Positions 10,439-21,773 of a stretch of 64,000 bases of DNA are shown piece after piece (position 1 is the stretch's first letter; each line of letters starts with the position of its first letter). The stretch is from NCBI RefSeq assembly GCF_000002875.2, contig NC_009415.2:1002001-1066000 (forward strand). The letters are read 5' to 3'. Both the position numbers and the translations under genes were made by a program. Under the pieces are notes generated by a model, which was given only the letters and a program-made list of their open reading frames with translations, did not search any database and was not told the origin of the DNA. The DNA is from Leishmania infantum JPCM5 (lineage: Eukaryota; Euglenozoa; Kinetoplastea; Trypanosomatida; Trypanosomatidae).

Positions 10439-10470
10439 CTATGCGAAAAAAAAACGACAAAAAAGAAAAG
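10439..10470 (-). promoter_or_regulatory. Probable trans-splice acceptor of the 1019-aa gene
   Basis: A strong T-rich tract on the transcribed strand (TTTTCTTTTTTG, then TTTTTTTTTCG, about 10445-10470) is followed by its first AG at 10440-10439. The predicted 5'UTR is about 116 nt plus spliced leader and includes the upstream open reading frame. Confidence 0.5.
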
Positions 10471-13400
10471 CAGAGGCGAATCACAACAGCGAAGTCTCTT
10501 CAGAGTACAACGATCGACGAATGGGGAGACGAAAAGCGAACCCGCATCACTGGGAGGGGAAAAGGGGAAGGGGGAGGAGAAGGGGGCTGGCTTACACATC
10601 GAGCAGCGACATATACAGGACAGGTACAACAGGGAGCCAGCCACTCGGGCGAGTTACCGCGCCCTCGCTCGCTCAATGCGTGTGGTCACGGCGAACGAAA
10701 AACGAACAAAAAAAACGCGGAGAGTCGAAGCTACACGAGCCGACAAACACAGACAGACGCAGGTCGGAATGGGCAGAGGAAAGGAAAAACGGAGAGAAAG
10801 ACACGCGACAGGACCATCTATAGATGTATACATGCACATATATATAGAGGTGCCAGACACGGAGTCTACTGCACTGCAGAAGCGAGCTAGCCCAGAAAGA
10901 AAAGGAGGAAAGGAAGGAGGAAGAGAGAAGGTGTGGATGGGTGGCTGGGTGGCTGGGTGGGTGTGCGTGCTTCCGCAAAGGAGAGCCCACGTGCAGGAGC
11001 GGCCAGCACAGCGAGAGCGGATGGAGGGGACAGGAGGCAGGAAAACGTGTACACATGCAGACACGTTACCGTCGAGGTTGCAGGGAGGTAGACAAGCAAA
11101 AACGAACACAAACACTCACACACACGCACGCACAAGACGGTAAGAGGGGTGCGAAAAAAGGTTAGGTATATAGGTATACATATGCGTGTATATAAAGAGA
11201 AATGCGGAGAAGTAACACGATCACCGCGAGGAGAAGCGTGAGTGAAGGGGAAGGGGAAGGGGAGGGGAGCACCTGCGCAGCGATGCTGTTCGCTGTCGGC
11301 CCTCTCCTCGAAGACGTCGTATGCTTCTCTGCGTTCCTGCGCGCGCGCGTGTGTGTGGATGTGGGCCGCAGGCATGCAGACCCGCTGTCCTCCTCGTCGC
11401 GGAACGGCGCCGCAGTGGAAATCAGCGAATACACGCTCGCAGAAGAGCGCAAACCGAAAACAGAAGAAAAAACACGAATGGGGCGGGGATTATGTGGCAG
11501 CGCTCTTACCAGGACGGAGAAGAAAGAGAAACCGCAAATCGGTCCGGAGATGAGAGAGGGATGAGTGGGGAAGGGGGCCGATCCGCGAGAGCCGGATGCG
11601 AGCAGCCGGTGTATCTTCGCGGCTACCTTGAATAGGCCAGCAACAGGTACAAAAGAGGCGGGACGGCCCTAGAGACAATGCTTGAGCGTGACACCGCCGA
11701 ATGTGGTAGTGACAGTGGGAAAAACACGGCAGCCCCGATTCAAGAACTGTGGACACGCATTCCACGAGTTCATCAAGCGGAATCGTCATTTTAGTTCGTG
11801 AAAAGGAAAAGAAAGGCGGCGGAGCGAGAGCGGAGATGAATGGGACGCACACTGGGGATGATTTCTGTGCAGGTCAGTGGCCTCGCAACCCTGGCGACTG
11901 TAGGTGATCGCCTAATCAGGTGCACGGCTATCCCCTATGCGTGCATATCAGCCATCATTGACAGCTGGCGCGGAAGTGAAGCACCGTCTGCATCCCACTA
12001 CAAGGAATAACTGTGCGTTCCAGCGGAGGTTTCATCAGGCATATAAAACAGATCGCTGCACTCGTCTGTTCGAATCAACGCAGGCACGGCTGAAGCGAGC
12101 GCCTATGCTTGATTTCTTCGCTTTCGCTTCGCGATGCATACCAGGCTCGAACGACAACAGCAAAAAACAGAGGAGAGAGACAGCACCAGCCCTACCACCG
12201 AACCAACGCTGACAGTGAATGGAAGACCAAGGGCAGACATCGAGCGACACAACGATGATGACTAGGTTATATCCGAAGACAACGGCTATATCTACCGCAG
12301 GGCCGGACCGTTGGTGACGGTAGAAACGACACAAGAAAGAACAAGCACTATAGCAGAGGCGCTGAAAGGCGCAACGCAGCCAGCAAACACGCACATGTGC
12401 AGCAAGACACCCAGACGCAGCTACGCGTGCCGTCAAGCCTGCGCCTATCTCGTCTGACCCGCCGATCATCAGCACACGCGCAAGCAGTTCGCACGCGCCG
12501 TCGAGTGGATCGAACAGAAAAAGATGCACAGACATCGAAAGAAGGGCGGCGACGGGCAGTCCAGAGACGCACAGATGCGATGCGGCTGCCTTGCGCAACC
12601 CCCCTCCCCTGCCCTGTCTTTTCAGAAGTCTGCAAAAGAGGGCGATGTAGAGAGTCAGACGAGCTGAGAGAAAGGCATGCGAGAACGGCGACAGCGCTGG
12701 GCGCTTCGTACGGCAGCAGGCTTGTGCTTCTGGCGACGACTCCGAGTCTTGCGCTACTCCCACATCTCAGAGTTCCCGCTCCATCCCCCTTCCCGGGCGC
12801 GGGGACCTCAAGATGGAACAGTGAGCCTTGCGTGTAGGGGCAAACACACAAGACATGCAGAAGAACGCGAGGAAACCACACGTCATACACAGCGAGCACG
12901 CAGCACTGGTGTGCAGGAAAGACAGATGCAGGGCACAGCCAAAGAACGGAAATAGGGAGAGATGAAGACGGCAACAGAAGGGGCCGAGCCTTCACTGACT
13001 ACGGTAATCGCAGCAGTGCAACGTTTCACCTCAAGCGCGCAGAGAGGGGGAGAGAGGGAGAGGGAAAAGAAAAAAAAACACTCAGTGAAGAGCGCATCGA
13101 TGCTGTGCACATGGGGAACAGAGCGTGTGAAAGGCATAGGGAGAGACGAACAAAACAGAACAAGGACTATGGAAGCCACAATGAGGAAGCGGGCGACCAC
13201 AGAACGTGCGACAACAACGACAGAAAAACAAAACGAAAGGATGAGGGATGCGCAAGGAAGAACAACAACAAAAAGAAAAGAACAACGTAAAGAATCATGA
13301 ATCCTTTTTTTCCTTCGTTTCCACGTTCTACTCCATCGAGATCGGCGTGCGGCGAGCAAACGAGAAACACAGTCGCGTTGCTGGAGGACGCTTCACCCCG

Positions 13401-14389
13401 AGATGGACTAATCGTGCATGACCGCGGCGTCACGCACGTTAAAACGTCGCACTGATCATTCTATTCTGCGTCGAACTGTCGTTGCACGCTGGCCGGCCGC
13501 GTTGTCTACTTCGCTGGCCATGCCATCGACACAGAAGTGTACACCGGCATATAGAGATCAACAGACAGGGAGGGAGTAAACAAGAAACACACATGGGGAT
13601 CAGAGCGTCAGAACGAAAGGCGGTTGCGGCGCGCCATGCAGCTTAAATGATCAAGTCAGAGACCAAGCGACTAGCACAGCCGTGACGAAAAGGAACATCT
13701 CACGCTTCCCCCTCGAACAAAGACAGCAAAAAAACAAACAAACAAAAAAAAAGCACCAACTGGAAGAACTGAAGGGCACAGTAACACACATAAACAGAGA
13801 GATAGGGCGGGAGGGAGGCTCGGCGACGTATGTGCACAGGGACATGCACATACAAACGCGAATAAGGAAGACGACGACGCACCGTTGCCTCCCTTTGCCC
13901 GTACGCCGTCATGAAGAACGACGCGTGCACGAGGTAAAGCGAGCACAACAACAACAACGAAAAAAAAAAGGATGGCGATGGAGGGACACAATACAACAGC
14001 GAAGGCGATGATCTTGGAAACACACAGGCCAAATAAATAAGCACATAGCAGAGAACACAGTAGGCGTCCGCACGCTAAAACGGCATACAGAAAGCCCGCA
14101 GGGCTGCTTGCACGAAGCAGCACATACCTTTCTCCGGGTGCGGACACCACTCGAGAAGAAAAAGCGTCGTTTTCCACGGTTTACGGCGCGCATTACAGCT
14201 TTTCACGTGGGAGTGCATCTACAACTGCGCGCCTGCTCAATCTGTCGACGTGGCATTGAGGGGAAAACAAGCTTAGTGCATCGAGGCACACCTGCTACGT
14301 TGGCCTCAGCACCTCAGTTTAGTCGCTCTCGCGAATCAGACGCCTACCCATTACGTGTGATGGGAGCTCTGCTTGGCCGACGATGGGTA
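10471..14389. other. Long intergenic tract, no supported gene
   Basis: About 3.9 kb of mostly purine-rich + strand with several oligo-A runs, GTGT and TATATA tracts (near 10830-10850 and 11165-11195) and oligo-G. A minus ATG frame of 99 codons (11490-11789) and a + frame of 56 codons (11840-12010) have some protein-like composition, but neither is convincing. The stretch should hold the 3'UTR of the 359-aa gene and the 5' processing signals of the 1019-aa gene. Confidence 0.5.
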
Positions 14390-15469
14390 CTAGTGGTGCT
14401 TCTTGCCTTTGTCCCTGGCAGAGGACGATGCGAACGCCTGGCGCGTATTCTTGTCCTTGGAGGAGGACGGGGAAGACGGGCACTTGTTCTTGTGCCTTGA
14501 GGACGAGCGCTTTTCTGCGGAGGCGGGGCGGCTGGAGGAGCCGCCGTTGATGATACCACTAGAGTTCTGCCGCTTCAGCTCGCTGTTCTTCTGGCGAATC
14601 TCGCGGCTGCGGTGCGTCGTTGAGGCGGAGGCACTGTCGCTCGGGTTCATGCTGGCCGTGGAGCTCTTCTTTTCGAGGGAAGTGGCCGACGACTTGCGCT
14701 GCAGCGCCGGTGTGACTGCCTTCGAAGCGTTGCCAGGGGCGGGAGCGCCAGCAGCAGGCGCGGCCTTCGCGTCACTCGCGTTAGTTGCACCCGAAGACGG
14801 CGATGGCTGCTGGTACATGCTGCTGGCGTTGTTTGCGTCGTACATGGAGTAGCCGACAGCGCTGGAGCCATTCTCGTTGAGGCCGCCGCCCGTGAATGCC
14901 GGGGCATAGGCGCTGGGGTTGCCACCGTACACGCTGCTGACATTGTACATTGTATCGTGCGCCGCGGCGGGACCATTGGCATCATTCATGGACGGCGTCG
15001 TGCTGTAGAGGCCTTTCGGCGCGTGGGTGGAGGAGGTTCCCAGCGGAGATGGCACACCATCAAGACCAAGGCCGCGACTGGCAGCAGTGGTAGACGGAGA
15101 CTGGCTGTTCGCATCGCCTTTGATCGTCGGATTGACCGCCCATTGAGGAGAGGTGGACGCGTTGCCCGCGCGGGCCGCTGGAGGCTGGACAGTCGAGCTC
15201 GGTATGGTATCAGGCAAACTCACAGGTCCAGTGGGCCCCGGTAAGCTGCCCACGCTTTGCTGCTGCTGTTGCGGGGAGGCCCACTGCCCGTCCCCACAGG
15301 GTGGCATGCCGCCCATGGCCTGCATCTGCATCATCTCCATCTCCTGCATCTGCCTCATGAGCATCTGCTCTTCTTCCATGCGGAGGATCATGCCCATATC
15401 ATGTACGGCGCCACGCTGCATGTGGTAGCCCGCCATGCGCTGCATGTGATCCTCGGCGGGGCGGAACAT
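14390..15469 (-). CDS. Hypothetical protein, Met-rich N-terminus, 359 aa
   Basis: Family not recognised. It starts at the ATG at 15467-15469 and ends KGKKHH at 14390. Three zones are visible. Residues 1-55 carry 16 methionines interleaved with Gln and Glu (MEEEQMLMRQMQEMEMMQMQ), which could form an amphipathic, Met-lined helix. Residues 60-240 are Pro, Gly, Ser, Asn and Tyr rich, with spaced Tyr residues (YSMYDANNASSMYQQ), typical of phase-separating RNA-binding accessory proteins, although no RNA-binding domain is present. Residues 250-359 are Ser/Lys/Arg rich and strongly basic. No signal peptide or membrane segment is seen. An RNP or cytoskeletal adaptor role is only inference. Next upstream is the first copy of the 562-bp element. 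Confidence 0.85.
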   Translation of the reverse strand: MFRPAEDHMQRMAGYHMQRGAVHDMGMILRMEEEQMLMRQMQEMEMMQMQAMGGMPPCGDGQWASPQQQQQSVGSLPGPTGPVSLPDTIPSSTVQPPAARAGNASTSPQWAVNPTIKGDANSQSPSTTAASRGLGLDGVPSPLGTSSTHAPKGLYSTTPSMNDANGPAAAHDTMYNVSSVYGGNPSAYAPAFTGGGLNENGSSAVGYSMYDANNASSMYQQPSPSSGATNASDAKAAPAAGAPAPGNASKAVTPALQRKSSATSLEKKSSTASMNPSDSASASTTHRSREIRQKNSELKRQNSSGIINGGSSSRPASAEKRSSSRHKNKCPSSPSSSKDKNTRQAFASSSARDKGKKHH

Positions 15470-17218
15470 TGCAGAACGAGGGGGGGCTGAATGCGTGTAG
15501 AATAAAATAAGGGTGTGGGTGCGTTGGCACCAAAAATCGGCTGTGAACGTGTATTATGAAGAGAAGGCACCCGAAGGCAAAGGGCGCGGGGGAGGAGACA
15601 ACGACCGGCGCACAGACGGACGCAGGTGCCAGCACACTTGAGATGTGCGGAGTAAGGGATCGATAAAAGAAAAAGGAGATGAGGCAGACGCGTGCGCGCA
15701 GAAAGAGAGACAGAGAAAGAGGGCGTCGATGGAGAACGAGCGTTTCAGGAGTGTTGAGAACACGACGAAGGGCTGAAGGGCGAAGCAGAGGAAACACGTA
15801 TGAAGCGCACTTTTGATTTTGTTCGAGCACGCCCATTTCGCTGGCATACAACACGGGTTCACCCTCCACTCTACACCCCCACCCGGCCCGCCACAGGCCC
15901 CCATCGGCGTGGTGCGAAGCATCCGTAGACACACGCGTTACAGCCATGTGCCAACTCAGCCATCTGAGAGCACGACCCCCTGCCTCGAGCTCTGCACACC
16001 CCCGCTGAGTAGGTCGCCTCACAGCCGCGCCCACTGTGCTGGCCGCCACCTGGCGCATCCCCCCTCGGGGTGGCTCAGCCTCCCTCCACCAGCAGGCAGT
16101 GTGAGGGACGGGTGAGACGCGCTGGAGCCAAGTCGGTACTTTGCCTATTATATAAACGGGGCACATACGTCTTCACTGTCGCAGACCGCTACGACGCAAC
16201 GCCACCCAGGCCCTGACCGCCGACATCAGCAGCGGTAGATTGCTCTGGCCTCCCCTACGGCGTAGGCACTAGGCCATGCGACCGGCAGAAGTGGCTCGAC
16301 ATTTTGCAGGGATAGAGGGGTGGGTGGGCTGACTGGCCGCCCCACGCAGAGAGTGGGCGCAGTGGACGCTGAGATAGCACGCACGGAGGTGCGCCCTCGC
16401 CGTGTGGGTCATAGAAGGTAACACAAATAAAAAAAAAGAAGAAGGGCACCACACAGAGTCACGTGGAGAAAGTGCAGCAGACAAAAAGAGAACAGGAGGG
16501 TGGAGTGGTGGTGGTGGTGGACGTGCGAACATCGGGGGGGGTGGCCCACACGCTGTGGTTTCAGTGCCGTCCTCTTTCTGTTTGGCTGATTGATTGTGCT
16601 CTCTCGCTTTGCTGGACACGCGCGCGCACACACACACACACGAGAGAGAGAGACGAGATGGCGAGAATGTGAGACACACGTGCCGAGCACACGCATAGGC
16701 GAGAAGCAAGAGAAGAGAACGGAAACAAGCAACAGGACCTTCCCACATAGACGGGAGAGGGGGAAGGGGGGGGGGACGAAGAAAGAGGGGGAGAGAGGAA
16801 AGACAGATAGAGGAGGGCACCGCTGAAAATCCAAAAGTGGTGTAACACACACATACACATACACACGTGTACAAGACGCAACAAGAGAGGGTGGCAGCAG
16901 TGCAATGTGGAAGGAGGGCACAGACGGAATGGGACGGGGGGGGGACAAAAAAAGATGAGCACAGGCCCACACAGGCACACATACACATGCATACACAAGC
17001 GCATACACGCCAACAGAATTGTTTCGACATGGCATGCACATAAACGCACCACAACGCAACCCCCCAAAGCAGACAACAACAAAAATGGCAAAGTCGCGCA
17101 TGCGCTGCTGCAGCGCTTCACGTTATACAAGTGAACAAATAAGAGAGCAAATACAGGGACGAGCGTGAACACATGGTGGCAACCCCACTTCGCCCCTTGA
17201 CAGATATGGGACAGTGAC
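15470..17218. other. Intergenic, contains repeat copy 1
   Basis: Apart from the 562-bp element, the sequence is purine-rich on + with CA/GA microsatellites near 16625-16655, oligo-G near 16765 and 16930, and oligo-A. This agrees with 3'UTR and splice-signal sequence. No gene is supported. Confidence 0.5.
15833..16394 (-). mobile_element. SIDER-like retroposon, copy 1 (562 bp)
   Basis: This 562-bp block recurs at 25093-25654 with no gaps and only one difference (c at 15853, t at 25113). The flanks are unrelated beyond the boundaries. It carries no believable gene. Length, GC-rich composition and position in the 3' region of a polycistronic gene fit the short degenerate retroposons (SIDER1/2) known from Leishmania, but I could not align it to a consensus, so the family and the element's strand are inferred. 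No clear target-site duplication or poly-A tail is visible at either end. It contains a TATTATATAAACGGGG motif on +. Confidence 0.6.
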
Positions 17219-19510
17219 TCACTTTATGGTCTTCTTGGGCCGGTCGTACAGGTACAAGGGATCAAGCGTGGCGCTCGAGTCGCTTGCACGGCCACTCTGA
17301 AGAGCCTCTTTCACTTTAGCCTTGATCTTGGCGCGATACCACTTCTGCAAACTCGGAAGTCGCGGCTCTTTGATATCCGACGGCACCGGTATTAGTGGCC
17401 GCATCAGACGCTCTCGAATCGACGACCATCGCCACTGATGCCCATTCTTGACGCCTTTCGAGGACTGCGGTGGCGAGGGACTCTTCTCGGGACTGCTGAG
17501 GGATTGAGATTCAACAGAGTTGACCATCTCGACTGCGTCCTCGTCATCCTCCTCGAAGTCGCTCACGGAGGTCGAGCGGAGGCTCTCATTTTCTGAGCAA
17601 GATGTGTCAGTCGATGATGCGGTCGTCAACGAAGTCAGTGCTTCAGTTGAGCTTGGCCACTCGCTGACCATCGGCTTTCCGTGCTCGTTGCTTTCGAAGT
17701 CGGCACTCACGGTAGACTCTTCCGCCGCGACGGCAGGCTTAGGTTTTAGATGTCCGGTGGAGGCAAAACGCCGCAGGAGAGTCAGCATTGCATACCTTCC
17801 CCTCTCCCTGATCGAGTTGTGAGCCTCGCGCGATGGTAGTGCGCGCGCTGCGGCATGCTGACCTCCGTAGAGTGAGGTGCGTGAGAAACCCTCCACGGAG
17901 AGAGGTGAGGGCGCAGCAAACACGCTTACAGTGATTGGGGTAGAGGGGTTCACGTACTCGTAGTCTGCATACGCGGCGTCCCTCGGCAACGACAGCACAT
18001 TCTCTGGTGTGCCTTTCGGGACAACAGTTGACTGCTGCGACTGTGGTGTCGCCTTGTCGTCTATGTGTGGTGGCTGCGGTTTCCAAATGGCGCTGCTCTC
18101 CATGCCCTCTTCGTAGTTGTCCAACGGACTGATAGATCGCACATCACCTGCGGCCGACGATGGCTGTCCTCCGTAGAAGTAACGGTCCATGAGGCATTCC
18201 ATTTCAGAGAGCTGCACCTCTCGGTGGATCGGCTCCTTGCCGGCCACCGCATCGTGCATAGGTAGAAGGCTCATGTCGCAGCTGTTGTCCTCTCTGCTCG
18301 TCGGTGTGAGTATGTTTAGTGACGGCATGCAGTAGATGCTGTACGAGCCTTGCGTGAGGTCCGAGGCGATTCGGCTCGCCTTATCGTCTTCCACCACAGC
18401 CGCTTGCGTGCGCGGTATTCTTGCGGTGCTCTCGCCTTTGATGCGGGGAGGATGCTTCAGCGGCTTTCGAGCCGTCGGCGCGGTAGGGGTCGCCTCATCC
18501 CTGCCGTTCCCCTGTGAGGCCGTCCCCTCTGCCTTGTCAGTCTGGTACTCTGGGATAATGCGTCGGTAAGAGGCATGCGTGGGACCATAGGGCCCATCCG
18601 ATGCCACTGTTTGCATCGACCGGGCTTCCAACGCTGCCAATAACGACTGCGGCGGACGGGGCGCAGAGGCTGCTGTGCTCTTGGACATCACAGCTGGTGG
18701 CTGCTTCGGGGTCGATGGCGCTGCTTTGGCAGTTGCCTCAGAACCTCCACCCAGCGAGTGCTCTACGTGTGTGGCTTCGGACATCGGCAGCTGATGCACC
18801 ATCCGCGACACCGCCGCTGCATCCCCGATGTCTCCGTGCATCACGAAGCGCAAGGCGGGATCGCTGTTATTGCTCGGTGGGCGGTGAGCAGCGGGCGGAG
18901 AGAACAAGTGACGGTGTGCCACCGCCGCTGCAGACGACACTCGAGGACAGAAAGTGCAACAGTGCTCCTGCTTGGCGCTCTCCGCGCCCTTCTCGTCGCC
19001 TTGGGAGTTGACTGAAGAGGCTGGTAGATGTTGCTTCAGCTCCGTCGGAGACTGCCGTGGGGTGTGCGGCGACTTGTAGTCAAAGTCGAAGAGCGGCGGC
19101 AAGGCATGAAGAAGGCCGCTACTCTTCCGCAGAATCGACGGCTGCGGTAGTTGCAGCCACAGCGCCGCAGCCGTCGAGAACTGCACGAGGTCGCCGTCAT
19201 TCACGTCTTCGGCCGGTGCGTCTGTGAAGCACACGGAGCAGTCGCTGCGAGAGCGACTGCTCCTATGCAGGGTGGTGCTCTCCGAAGTGGAGGAGAGACG
19301 GCTATCTGTGCTTTCCGACACCGAGGAGAGCGGTGGCCGACTCAGTGACGACCCGTCAACGGTGCCAGGCCCGTAGCCGCCTCTCTTGCGGCGATTTGGA
19401 TTTGGATAGAGCACTGGGGGACCGACTTGGATGCCAGCGGCGTTCACCGGGATGGCGTACCGCTGCTTGTTGTGTAGCACGACGAAAAGAGTAGTCGGTG
19501 CCGTGTCCAT
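17219..19510 (-). CDS. Hypothetical Ser-rich protein, 763 aa
   Basis: Family not recognised. The ATG at 19508-19510 (MDTAPTTLFVVLHNK) is used; the frame extends four codons upstream only to a GTG, and the splice acceptor is just beyond. The N-terminus is hydrophobic and ordered-looking (LFVVLHNKQRYAIPVNAAGI) and resembles a small beta-rich module. It is followed by a long Ser/Pro/Thr-rich, probably disordered region with a Cys/His-containing patch (EHCCTFCPRV). An acidic cluster (DFEEDDEDAVEM) sits near residues 645-657. The C-terminal 75 residues are basic and more conserved-looking (WRWSSIRERLMRPLIPVP, then QKWYRAKIKAKVKEAL). This layout suggests a scaffold with ordered ends and a phosphorylatable middle; function is unknown. 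Confidence 0.87.
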   Translation of the reverse strand: MDTAPTTLFVVLHNKQRYAIPVNAAGIQVGPPVLYPNPNRRKRGGYGPGTVDGSSLSRPPLSSVSESTDSRLSSTSESTTLHRSSRSRSDCSVCFTDAPAEDVNDGDLVQFSTAAALWLQLPQPSILRKSSGLLHALPPLFDFDYKSPHTPRQSPTELKQHLPASSVNSQGDEKGAESAKQEHCCTFCPRVSSAAAVAHRHLFSPPAAHRPPSNNSDPALRFVMHGDIGDAAAVSRMVHQLPMSEATHVEHSLGGGSEATAKAAPSTPKQPPAVMSKSTAASAPRPPQSLLAALEARSMQTVASDGPYGPTHASYRRIIPEYQTDKAEGTASQGNGRDEATPTAPTARKPLKHPPRIKGESTARIPRTQAAVVEDDKASRIASDLTQGSYSIYCMPSLNILTPTSREDNSCDMSLLPMHDAVAGKEPIHREVQLSEMECLMDRYFYGGQPSSAAGDVRSISPLDNYEEGMESSAIWKPQPPHIDDKATPQSQQSTVVPKGTPENVLSLPRDAAYADYEYVNPSTPITVSVFAAPSPLSVEGFSRTSLYGGQHAAARALPSREAHNSIRERGRYAMLTLLRRFASTGHLKPKPAVAAEESTVSADFESNEHGKPMVSEWPSSTEALTSLTTASSTDTSCSENESLRSTSVSDFEEDDEDAVEMVNSVESQSLSSPEKSPSPPQSSKGVKNGHQWRWSSIRERLMRPLIPVPSDIKEPRLPSLQKWYRAKIKAKVKEALQSGRASDSSATLDPLYLYDRPKKTIK

Positions 19511-19534
19511 TGTGAGATCCACGTAGAACGTCGC

Positions 19535-19575
19535 CTGCGTGCAGGGAGGAGGAGGTAGTTAGACACGGAAAAAAA
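19535..19575 (-). promoter_or_regulatory. Probable trans-splice acceptor of the 763-aa gene
   Basis: A pyrimidine tract on the transcribed strand (TTTCCTTTTTTTTCC, then CTACCTCCTCCTCCC) is followed by its first CAG, with AG at 19536-19535. This would leave a 24-nt 5'UTR before the ATG, a typical trypanosomatid arrangement. It also excludes any longer upstream start. Confidence 0.55.
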
Positions 19576-21773
19576 AGGAAACACACCGAAACGCAGCAGC
19601 AGCAAGCAGCGTCTCATCAGAGGCATGCACAGCCCTCCCACCCACGAAAGACAAACCAAAGACGCTCCCTCGGACACAAACCACAAAGCAAAATCGGCCA
19701 CACCAACCACGGCAGCGACAACAACAACAACAGCAACGAATAGAGCAAAACAAAAAAAAAGCTGCAAAGGCACGCCCACGCCCACGCACAAAAAACAAAA
19801 AAGACACGCGCACTGGAGCGATGGCTCACACGTGGCCGCCAAAACGAGGCGCAGGCAAACCGCAGACAAAAAAGCGCGAGAGGGAGGAGAGGAGGGAGGG
19901 GGAAGGAGGGAAGGGTGGACGACGACTAAGCCAACGAACCAGACTTGTCAGCAAAACAAAAACAAAAGAGGGACAGGAAAGCACGGGAATATTCGGCACA
20001 GAACGATGTCTGCGGAAGACCGGTGTACACTCGCGAGCCGAAGATGGGCGGGGGGGAGTGGGTGGGCAGAAAGGGGAGAACGAAGCGACGCATACTCAAC
20101 GAGAAACGCACACAAGCCAGTGCAAAGAGCCAAGGGAGAGAGAGAGTGGTAAAGAATGAGGCGCGCACACACGCAGACAGCGTCCTCGGTCGCATGCGCG
20201 GAAGGTGTTCTCGTTATGGGCCAGTGAAAGCGCGAGGGGTGAGACCAGCAGTGTGTGTGTGTCGGAGGATGGGAGGGGGAAGAGTAAGGCGAAAGAGAGA
20301 GAAGAGGAAGACGATGGGGGAGGGACGGAGGAGGTCGGCAGCAGAAAGGGTCCGGCTGAGGGAGGGCAAGACGGAGTAGTGCAGATGGGGGAAAGATGGG
20401 AGGGGCGTAAGCGAAAGGAGCAAGAAAGAGGAAAGAAGAATAAATATGCGCGCACACACACACGCACACACGCAACCCACCGCAGGCTGATGACAACGCC
20501 GCTGCCGCGTTAAAGACACTCCAGGTGAGAAAGAAAGTGCGCCAATGCAGGGAAACCGCAGACGCTACCAGGGAATAGAGGGCGCGAAGGCTTGCAGGAG
20601 GCACGTGAGGGAAGCGCCGGTGCACCGCTCCACGCCTCCGGCTGGGCGTCGCAAGGAGCTGCAGGAATGTTATGAGATGACTTGATCAGGTAACCGAAAG
20701 ACAGAAAGTAGCCAACGAAAAAGGGTAAGTAAAACGGGGAAGACAAAAAGCAAACAGACGTTGCGTGGCTGGGCAGCTGGAGGCGTTGCTTGTAGGTGTT
20801 GCTCGCGCCTCCTCCGCGTTTGTGAAACGTCTCGCGTAAAGTCGAGGGCTAGCGGTAGCGACCTGAGGCGCGCCTCAGTTTCCTTCGACAATGGAGAAGA
20901 AAAAAAAAAACGTATGCGCCACTCAAGTGCAGCAGAATAGGATGTGAAGAGCTGAGCAAGATGCCCGGGCGGAGAGGAGAGTGGCGGTTGAATGGAACAC
21001 GGAGATGCGCAGGGGGAGACAACACCCTCCCCTCTCCCTCAAGCAAACACAAATATGTCGGTAGAATAAAAGAAAGATACGAGGAGAGCGTCGAGGGAGG
21101 GTATTGGCGCCGCAGAGCGCACCTTTCACTGCAGAGATGCATATGTGCGTGGGCGCGTGTTGTCAGAGAGAGGCGAGAGGAGCGAAAACAGGGAGGCTGA
21201 GCAAGTGTTGAGAGCGTTTCTGTTGCCTTTCAGCAGCAAAACAAGCGTGGGGCTGTTGCGCATTCATGTTCAACGTCATTTTGAGCGCTGGAAACTGCTG
21301 CATTCTAGTGCTCACGTTGACAGTGAAGTGACGAAGTGCTCGGCCACAGCATCAGCAACGTGAAGGGGCCTTGTTCACGAACTGTGTCAAGTCAGCGAGC
21401 GCGCACAGGTTAGACCCGTGCCGATGCGCAAGAGGTAGACTTGTCCCTGAGAAGGCTGCGCGCACAAGAGGGAGACGATCATGAGAGAGAGAAAGGCAAG
21501 AAAACCAGTAATAGAAAAAAAAGCACACGGCAAGAGGGAGTTGTGCAGCGGCGCTCTGCACGGCGCGAGAGCCGATTAGGATTGGCTCGTGCTCCATCCT
21601 TTCAGTCAGCCTGCAACACCTGCCTCACCCATTCCCATGTGCGCACACGCAGGGAGAGGGTCAAACCGAGAAAGGGTGAGACGAGAGTGTGATATAAGCG
21701 AGGGAGGCTACATGGTTTCCCGAGAAGAAGCGACCACGACCACCGTTGAAGCGACAAACACCCGTGCACCGCC
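19576..21773. other. Intergenic, no supported gene
   Basis: The + strand is A/G-rich with CAACAACAA and oligo-A runs near 19700-19800 and CA repeats near 20450-20475. Frames on the minus strand translate to pyrimidine-tract-type sequence. Nothing resembling an RNA gene was seen. Confidence 0.5.

Noticed and set aside
11840..12010. + strand 56-codon frame (MGRTLGMISVQ...) with hydrophobic composition
   Set aside because: Short, wrong orientation, no splice context; likely chance.
16140..16165. TATTATATAAACGGGG in the repeat as a TATA-box promoter
   Set aside because: Trypanosomatid protein genes do not use such promoters; the motif is simply part of the repeated element.
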